DNA of 15,477 bases from Cochliopodium minus (Eukaryota > Discosea > Himatismenida > Cochliopodiidae), in the NCBI GenBank assembly GCA_024220525.1, contig JAMYWO010000060.1:13527-29003 (forward strand). The letters run 5' to 3'. Of the stretch, positions 8,975-15,477 are shown in pieces. The stretch's first letter is position 1, and each line of letters opens with the position of its first letter. A program made the translations under genes and the position numbers. The notes under the pieces are model-generated. The model had not been told where the DNA came from. It worked only from the letters and a program-made list of their open reading frames with translations, and did no database searches.

Positions 8975-11900
8975 ATGACTGCTTTAACAGAGTCAGATGG
9001 AGCATTCATAATTGCTTTCATTTCTAATTTAATGATAACTCTTGTTTTAACATTTATATTTATACTGGTCAGAAGGAGAGAGAAGAAAATATATGAGCCA
9101 AGAACCTTAAAAAAGGAAAATGCACCCACATTGAGTGATTCTTATTTTGGATGGATAAAAGAGACATGGAAAACATCAGATGAAGATGTATTAAAATTAT
9201 GTGGAGGTGATTCTGTTGTATATGTAAGATTTATAAAGACTTGCTTGATTATTATTCTATTGCAATCAATTTATGGCCTATTTGTTTTGGGACCGGTCAA
9301 TATATCGGGGAAGAATAAAGATTTGCCACCTGATGATATAAAAAGAACATCAGGTATAAGAGAATTTAAAAATATATATTATGATTCTTATTCATAAATC
9401 ATCAAATAGATTCTCCATTAGGGAATATCTGGAGATATCCAAATATTAAAATAAATATCCTTTAAAATTTGTTCGTTAAAAATGCTAGATAATATTATCA
9501 ACATTTGCAAGTGATAATATGATATTATGTTGGTGAAGATTAAATTCTCACATAAATTTTCATCAAACTTAATATAATAATAAATAAATGAAATTATAAC
9601 AGGTATTTCTGTAATGTCAATGTCGAATATACAAAATGGAAGCAATATGTTATGGTTCCACACAATCAGCGTATTCATTAACTCATTGATAGCTATTCAA
9701 TTTCTGCAGAGTGAGTCAAAAAGATACATTACTTTCAGAAACAGCCACAAAAAAATGCCCAAAAAAGTGGAAAACTACACTACCATGGTCTCTGAAATAC
9801 CTAAAAATGAAAACTTGGACAATGAAGGATTAAGAGAATGGTTTCAACAACGATTTCAATATTGGAATGGTAAAAAAAATTTTTAAAAATTTTTTAGTAT
9901 TTAATATTTTTTTCATTATTTTAATTATTTCTTTAAATTCATTTTTTTAATAAATTCATTGATTAAACAATATTTTTTTTTAATTTTTTTTTCTTAATAT
10001 ATTATAATTTATTTTTTAGTTTTAAAGGTTCAGAGGGCAATTGAAACATCCAAAATTGAAAAGAAATTTGTTGAGAGGGAAAAATATATTAGGAAATACG
10101 AAAAAGAGAAATACACAAGCATACAAAAGGGACAGAAGAAGAAAACAAAGGATGGTTGGATGGAATTGACAGGGAACGAAGTTGACTCTCTCAATTTTTA
10201 TAAAAATCGCATTCTAAATGCTGAAAAAGATATCAATAATTTAAAACAAGAAGACAGAAAACAAACAGGTGTTGCTTTTGTTACATTTGGTATTTTATTT
10301 TATTATTTTGTTTTTTATTTTTTATTTTTTTATTTTTTTATTTTTTTTTATTTTATTTATTTTTGTTTATTTGAGATTCTATTTATGGGCAGGTTGTTTG
10401 TACACAGTCACTTTTGAGTCCAATGATAACTAATTGGATAACAGAAGAAGGTAAACCTCTTTTATTTTTCTAATTTTACAATTTATTTTTTATTTTTTTT
10501 TATTTTTTTTTATTGTTTTTTTTTTATTTGTTAGTTTGTTTTTTTTATTATTTTTTATTTTTTATTTTTTATTTTTTATTTTTTATTTTTTATTTTTTAT
10601 TTTTTATTTTTTATTTTTTATTTTTTATTATATTTTTATTTTTATTTTTTATTTTTTATTTTCTATTTTTTATTTTTTTATTTTTTTATTTTTTTATTTT
10701 TTTATTTTTTTATTTTTTTCATTTTTTATTTTTTATTTTTTATTTTATTTATTATTTTATGTTTTTATTTTTTATTTTTTATTTTTATTTTTAATTTAGC
10801 TCCTGAACCAAATGCTGTCAACTGGAATTATTTGTTTGTGGGATTGAAAGCCAAGCAAATTAGATCACTATTGGTTTACATTGCAACTTTTTTTCTCATC
10901 TTCTTTTGGATGATTCCCATCTCTTCACTACAAGGCCTTGCCAATTTGAGCAATCTCAAAAAAATTAGTTATTTAAAGTGGATTGCAGATTTATTAGAAA
11001 AGTTGGGTCCTGGTGTAAATAATTTTTTATTTTTTTTCAATTTTTTTATTTTTGTTTATTTTATTTTATTTTATTTTGATATTTTGAGATTTTAATATTT
11101 TGATTTTGATATTTTTATTTTTTCCATATTTTTGATTTTTTGATATTTTTTTTTGTATTTAGGTTACTGGATTTATTCAAGGATTTCTTCCTGGACTAAT
11201 TTTGTCTTTATTCATGTCTGTCATTTTACCTATAATCGTCAGAATACTAACGAATGTTCAAGTATTCAACTTTTATTTTTTTATTTTTTTATTTTTTTAT
11301 TTTTTTATTTTTTTTTTTTTATTTTATTTTTTTTTCATTTTTTTATTTTTTCTTAAATTATTTTAAAATTGGTTTGTTTTTTTATTTAAATTATTTTTTT
11401 ATTTTTTATTTTTTCATTTTTTATTTTCTTTATTTTTTTTTTAAAGTTCAATCAAAAAATTTCATTATTTAGGCTTTTTATTCCCTTGTTCATTTAGAAA
11501 ACAGTTTTTTTGAAAAAATGTTTCTATTTTTTATTTTCAACACCTTTTTTGGATCTACCATCGCAGGCTCCATCTTCAAATCACTAAATGAGGTATTACA
11601 AAACCCATCCTCCATTGTCTCTTTGTTGTCTTCTTCTTTGCCCGTACAAGCTTTCTTTTTTACCAACTATGTCATGTTACTTTCCACTTCTGGATTTTCT
11701 ATTTCATTGTTAAGACCTGTTGACCTCCTTCTGGCAAAATTGAAATATTATTTTGCTAAAAGGTTTTTTTTGTTTTTTTGTTTTCAAAAAAAAATTATTT
11801 TTGATTATTAATTTTTTTTATTTTTTTATTTTTTTATTTTCAAAAAAAAATTATTTTTGATTATTAATTTTTTTTTAGTAAAAGAGAACAAATCGAAGCA

Positions 11901-12761
11901 TATTATATGGGAGAATTTGGATATTCTCTGATGTATGCCTCTAATCTACTTGTATTTTTAATAGTGTAAGTATATATATTTTTTATTTTAAATATTTTTA
12001 TTAAACACTTTATTTTTTCTCATAATTCATTCACTTGCTTAGAATCACTTTTTCTACCATGTATCCTCTCATTTTATTTTTCGGAATTTTGTATTTTTTC
12101 CTTGCTTATCTCATTAACAAATACAACATACTCTACGTTTACGAAGAAGAGTTTGACGGAAATGGAGGTATCTTCATCAAAATTTTCTCAGGCATGTGCG
12201 TTTCTTTGTTAATCTATCAATTAACGTAAAAAATTTTTGTTATATTTATTTTTTGAAATTATTTTTTATTGATTTTAATAATTTTATTGATTTTTTGTTT
12301 TTTATTTTTATTTTTATTTTTATTTCATTTTTTATTATTTATTTTTAGATTTATAAATTTTATTTATTTTTTGAATTTATTTTTATTTTTATTTATTTTT
12401 TAAATTTTTATTTATTTTTGGAAGAATGATTGGAGTTTTGAGTACTTTCCAATTTTATTATTCTGGTCTCGTCATCATCATCATTGTATTCACTCTTTAC
12501 TTTTGGTGGAGAATAAGAAACGAGCTGATCAAAACAAGGAACGGAACATTTGAGAACCTCTTCCTAGTCCCTTCTAAACTTACCACACAAGAAGACATCA
12601 TTTCGGATGTTTCAGACAAGGACGAAGTTTTGGAAATTTCGGAGAATATCCAAATTTTAAATCAGTATTTGCAACCCTCTTTGAAATCTTTCAAGGATGT
12701 TTTTGTTCTTGGCGAATTTGATGAAGAAGCATGCCTTGATGTTCAATCAAGCGATGATTAA
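8975..12761 (+). CDS. TMEM63/OSCA/CSC1-type osmo- or mechanosensitive cation channel, complete
   Basis: Exons: 8975-9353, 9603-9869, 10020-10289, 10376-10450, 10800-11014, 11163-11261, 11473-11762, 11879-11965, 12043-12225, 12425-12761; stop TAA at 12759-12761. The total is 2202 nt, 733 residues, close to the usual 700-800. Residues about 11-33 are the N-terminal TM0. Residues 86-108, then FVLGPVNISG, give TM1 and its exit loop, followed by TM2 (141-162). A large, very basic cytosolic domain (about 163-330) follows, ending in TGVAFVTFDSIYGQVVCTQ, the family's conserved FVTF segment. APEPNAVNWNYL (331-342) marks the start of the channel domain. GFIQGFLPGLILSLFMSVILP, FNTFFGSTIAGSIF, YPLILFFGILYFFLAYL and the YVYEEEFDGNGG loop match OSCA/TMEM63 pore-region landmarks. 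Family members are dimeric, calcium-permeable channels gated by membrane tension or osmotic stress. The cytosolic tail after the last TM is about 75 residues and acidic. Exon 4 uses the acceptor TTTGAG|AT (see findings). Confidence 0.95.
9354..9602 (+). other. Intron 1 of the channel gene, compositionally unlike the other introns
   Basis: This 249-nt GT-AG intron (GTATAAG ... AACAG) lacks the T-run structure of the gene's other introns. It contains a perfect 12-bp palindrome, GATAATATTATC, at 9488-9499, followed by a second near-palindrome, GATAATAT/ATATTATG, at 9513-9529. I can assign no function to it. Confidence 0.6.
10451..10799 (+). repeat. Low-complexity (TTTTTTA)n / (TTTTTTTA)n intron 5 of the channel gene
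   Basis: This 349-nt intron is almost pure T/A. About 10555-10629 is a heptanucleotide array (A followed by six T), and about 10672-10720 shifts to an octanucleotide (A followed by seven T). It splits GAA GAA G|CT in phase. Apparent Phe/Leu/Ile-only open frames here are translations of the repeat and not genes. Confidence 0.9.
11262..11472 (+). repeat. T-rich low-complexity intron 6 of the channel gene
   Basis: This 211-nt intron is dominated by runs of six to ten T interrupted by single A, C or G. Boundaries are CAA|GTATTC and TTATTTAG|GCT, both phase 0. Phe-rich open frames across it are artefacts. Confidence 0.85.
11781..11876 (+). repeat. 56-bp-period tandem duplication inside channel intron 7
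   Basis: A segment of roughly 40 nt (TTTTC, nine A, then TTATTTTTGATTATTAAT and a T run) occurs twice, with the C residues at 11785 and 11841. The second copy ends in the real acceptor TTTTAG|TAAAAG; the first copy ends in T-run sequence without AG. The duplicated part therefore covers the branch-point and pyrimidine-tract end of the intron. Confidence 0.85.
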
Positions 12762-12764
12762 AAA

Positions 12765-12770
12765 AATAAA
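12765..12770 (+). terminator. Candidate polyadenylation signal of the channel gene
   Basis: AATAAA begins four bases after the channel's TAA stop (12759-12761), within a run of further AATAAA-like sequence (12771-12790). The next gene starts only 146 bp after the stop, so the 3' end must lie close by. Confidence 0.4.
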
Positions 12771-12907
12771 ATAATAAAATAATAAATAAATTTTTTTTGA
12801 TTATATAAACTGAATACCATTTGAATACCTCTTATAATTTGAGATTAATTTTTTTAATGTGGATATGATGTTCTTAAATCCATTTAAACAGTGAAATAAT
12901 ATAAAAA

Positions 12908-15219
12908 ATGGATACAAAATCTGCTTTTAGCAATGATATCAATATGGTGGAGAAGAGGAGTTTGATGAATGCCATAGAAAGAGAAAGATTGTTGATTGAA
13001 GAATTAGAGAAGCAAATATTGTTTGATTATCATAAAAAGTAAGCTTAATATTATTATGTTGAGGAATTCTTTCCTTATAAAATTATGTTGCTTCATATAT
13101 CGATATTATCAAATTGTCTTTAGCTAATAACAAAAATTTCAAATTTTTATTTTAAACTTTGTAAACAATTAGTGAGGATACGAATGAAGAAGAAATAAAC
13201 ATAAAAATCAAACAAGCACAAGAATTGCATGAAAAATTAAACAAAGTAAACTCAAAATTATATATTTTTTTGACCCGTGTAAAAATTGATTGGAATATTC
13301 TTTTTATTCACCATTCAATAATGAAAGTTGAAAGAAGAATTGAATGAATTGAGGATATTGGGTATTAAAAAACATTCAGAGAAAATAAAATTTATAAAAA
13401 AAATGGGATTTTTATCTTTTATCATAATAGGAGGAAGATTTAATGTAATTACACAAAATGGGCCAAGAATGTTGGGTAAAGTTCTAAATCATTTTATTTT
13501 ATTTTTTTAAATGGAATGAAACAGAAATATCGAACAATGGGCAAATGTATCAATACATGGTACAAAGATTAGAACAGCCAATATTGCCAGGCAACAGTAA
13601 TGAATATATTGACGTTAAGTAATATTTAAAAAAATTAAAAAATGAACCTTTATGAATGAATTTTTTTAAAAAAGGGTTGTACCTGTCGAAGTGGTTACAG
13701 AAGATAACAATGAACCTGTATTAATGTATGGTAAATTATTTTATTTTATTTTTTTTAATAAAAATTATTTATTTAAAATTAAAAAAAATTTAATAGATGA
13801 AAAATAAATAAAAATGTGATATAAAAAAAAAAAGAATTAAAAAAAAGTCAAAAAAGATAAATTTATTTTTTTTAAATTAGATATTTTGTTGAGGGAATGG
13901 GTTCATTATATTGATGAAATAATCAAAATTTATCCTGTCAAAAACAAAGAGAAAGAGACCATTCTCGTGATAGAGTTTGAAAAACAAAATGGGCTCTCCC
14001 CCAAGAAAAAAAAATGGAAAATTCCTCTTCCCATTGCAAATATTTTCAACAAAGAATCTAACACAACAAAAGAATTTTATTTATGTGAAGATTATTTAGA
14101 AATGGAGGTAATGAAATTAATCTTAAAAAAGTTATCTTTATTTTTTTTTATTTTATAATATTTTATATTTTATTTTTTTATTTTATAATATTTTTTATTT
14201 TTTTTTATTTTTATATTTTTTATATTTTATTTTTTAATAAATTTTATTTATTTTTATTTAGGAGGTAATTGGAAGTTTGATGAATATTTATAAACAAAAA
14301 AGAGTATTGCAGATCAACCGAATCAAGAAAATGTGGAAGCTAAAGGGGACCAACTTTGACAAAAGTAACGACCAACACATACAAATGTTATTCTCATTAT
14401 GGAAGCATGTAAAATTTTTTTTTTAAAATAAAAAATAATAAAATGTGATAAGTTTTAAAAAAATTTATTATATCATAAAATTAAATCTTTGGAAATATGT
14501 TAAATTTTTTTTTTTTTTTTAAAAAAAAGGTTTTTCCTGAAGAAATTTTGGAAGAAACAGTTGATTCTAAATGGAAAAGATTGGGATTTCAAGGTAAATT
14601 TTTATTTTTTTTATTTTAAATCAATTTTTTTTTTTTTTTCCAATTTTAAAAAAATAGGAAAAGATCCTTCGACAGATTTCCGAGGAATGGGAATCCTTTC
14701 GCTCAAAAATCTGATTTACTTTGCCAAAAATAATTTGGTGGCATTCAAAAAAATTTTGGAATCAAACGAGAAGTATCCTACAGCAACAGCAGGTAAAAAA
14801 TCACTTTAGAGAACAAATAAAACTAAAAATAAATAAATAAAATAAAATAAAATTAAAAAACAAATAAATATAAAAATAAAAATAGAAAATAAATAAAATA
14901 AAAAATAAATAAAAAAATAATAAATAAAAAAATAATAAAAATAATTGATAAAAAAATAAAAAATAAAAAATAATTTTAATTTTAATGGTTATTTTTTTAA
15001 GGAATCAATTTGACAAAAGCAATCTTTGATTTATTGAAAATTTCACCCACTATTACTGGTGAAAAGATGGAAGAAGTTAATTATACTTCCCCTTCTTGGA
15101 ACAGCAAGCTCCTCAGCTTTTTTTGCGCCACTGGAGACAAACACATCTTCGAGGAGATTTTCTGTCAACTTTTCATTTTATTCGATGCCAAATTTAGTCA
15201 AATGAATGCAGGCTATATG
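12908..15219 (+). CDS. ELMO-domain protein with N-terminal coiled coil, 3' end outside window
   Basis: Exons: 12908-13038, 13173-13245, 13328-13475, 13525-13618, 13675-13730, 13881-14107, 14262-14408, 14530-14593, 14658-14792, 15002-15219, then a donor GTAAAA; 431 residues so far. I chose ATG 12908 as the first Met of a frame that stays open across the first junction, 146 bp after the preceding gene. Residues 14-90 are rich in Glu, Lys and Leu with heptad-like spacing, a probable coiled coil. The ELMO domain is clear: SKWKRLGFQG (305-314), then DPSTDFRGMGIL, with the invariant DFRG at 320-323. AGINLTKAIFDLL and IFEEIFCQLFILFDAKF follow. ELMOD proteins are GTPase-activating proteins for ARF-family GTPases, with the DFRG arginine (here Arg322) the proposed finger; ELMO proteins act with DOCK exchange factors on RAC. 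No armadillo part typical of ELMO1 is recognised, so the ELMOD type is slightly favoured. The junction at 14107/14262 has an alternative acceptor three bases downstream that would drop one Glu. Confidence 0.92.
14793..15001 (+). repeat. A-rich low-complexity intron 9 of the ELMO gene (reversed strand bias)
   Basis: This 209-nt intron starts GTAAAA and ends TTTTTTAAG. About 14815-14972 is made of AAATAAAT and AAAAAATA units, the complement of the T-rich tracts that fill most other introns here. Junction phases (GCA G|GA ATC) keep the ELMO frame open. Confidence 0.85.
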
Positions 15220-15477
15220 GTAAAATTTTATTTATTTGACTATGAATTTTTATTTTTTTACTCATTTAATTTTTTTTATTTTTAATTTATTTTATTAATT
15301 TATTTTTTATTTTTTATTTTTTATTTATTAATTTATTTATTAATTATTTAATTTTTATTTTTTATTTTTTATTTATTAATTTATTTATTAATTATTTTTT
15401 CTTTTTATTTTTTATTTTTTATTTTTTATTTTTTATTTTTTATTTTTTATTTTTTATTTTTTATTTTTTATTTTTTA
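15220..15477 (+). repeat. T-rich (TTTTTTA)n tract filling the last, incomplete ELMO intron
   Basis: The intron opens at 15220 (ATG|GTAAAATT) and runs off the window. It contains a 48-bp-offset duplication of a TTATTTATTAAT-type segment (about 15321-15349 and 15369-15397) and a heptanucleotide array to the end of the window (about 15405-15477). No acceptor is seen. Confidence 0.85.

Noticed and set aside
9418-9678. An 86-codon - strand open frame in channel intron 1
   Set aside because: It overlaps channel exon 2 in antisense, has no recognisable motif, and has no support beyond being open.
10555-10720. Regular repeats as a CRISPR array or mobile element
   Set aside because: Seven- to eight-base units without spacers, in a eukaryotic intron. 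No transposase, integrase, reverse transcriptase or terminal repeat is seen anywhere in the window.
10513-10799. Two overlapping Phe/Leu/Ile/Tyr-only open frames that look like membrane proteins
   Set aside because: They are translations of the (TTTTTTA)n tract in channel intron 5. The repeat has no stop in some frames, and the flanking exons join in phase across it.
15405-15477. Heptanucleotide (TTTTTTA)n array as a telomere
   Set aside because: The unit has no G-rich strand, and the same array occurs inside introns of intact genes. It is intronic low-complexity sequence.

Overview
The window comes from a nuclear genome of a very AT-rich, intron-dense unicellular eukaryote. Genes are split by short GT-AG introns (about 50-350 nt). 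The introns are almost pure T/A and are usually T-rich on the sense strand. The standard genetic code fits: TAA and TGA end the genes and no in-frame stop interrupts the reconstructed proteins. The content (Kelch-BTB, ELMO, ACSL and TMEM63/OSCA-type proteins) suits an amoeboid protist such as a dictyostelid or other amoebozoan, or an Anaeramoeba-like lineage. The species cannot be fixed from the sequence alone.

Layout, left to right. (1) 1-438, + strand: the last three exons of an unrecognised beta-rich protein. (2) 482-3713, - strand, convergent with (1) and only 43 bp away: a Kelch-BTB-BTB protein of LZTR1-like architecture in 12 exons, two of them micro-exons of 19 and 22 nt. Its reading frame is still open when it meets a single N at 3714. 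(3) 3714-5233, - strand: a long-chain acyl-CoA synthetase (ACSL-A) cut in mid-exon by the same N, so only its N-terminal half is present. (4) 5766-8507, - strand: a complete tandem paralogue (ACSL-B, 10 exons, 664 aa). (5) 8508-8974: a divergent intergenic region. (6) 8975-12761, + strand: a complete TMEM63/OSCA/CSC1-type channel (10 exons, 733 aa). (7) 12908 to beyond the right edge, + strand: an ELMO-domain protein with an N-terminal coiled coil (10 exons seen, 431 aa so far).

Exon boundaries were derived by hand. Each GT-AG junction was checked for phase, and exon lengths add up to uninterrupted frames. The two ACSL genes also validate each other: their first six exons have identical lengths.

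The genes form no evident pathway. ACSL-A and ACSL-B are a recent tandem duplication. The others are ordinary eukaryotic families: ubiquitin-ligase adaptor, mechanosensitive-type channel, and small-GTPase regulator. I see no new defence, mobile or biosynthetic system. The most important observation is the N at 3714, where two genes are truncated in mid-exon at the same base. This looks like an assembly join. Secondary points are the ACSL mosaic divergence, the sense-strand T-bias of introns with one clear exception, intronic duplications, and a decoy splice acceptor in the channel gene.
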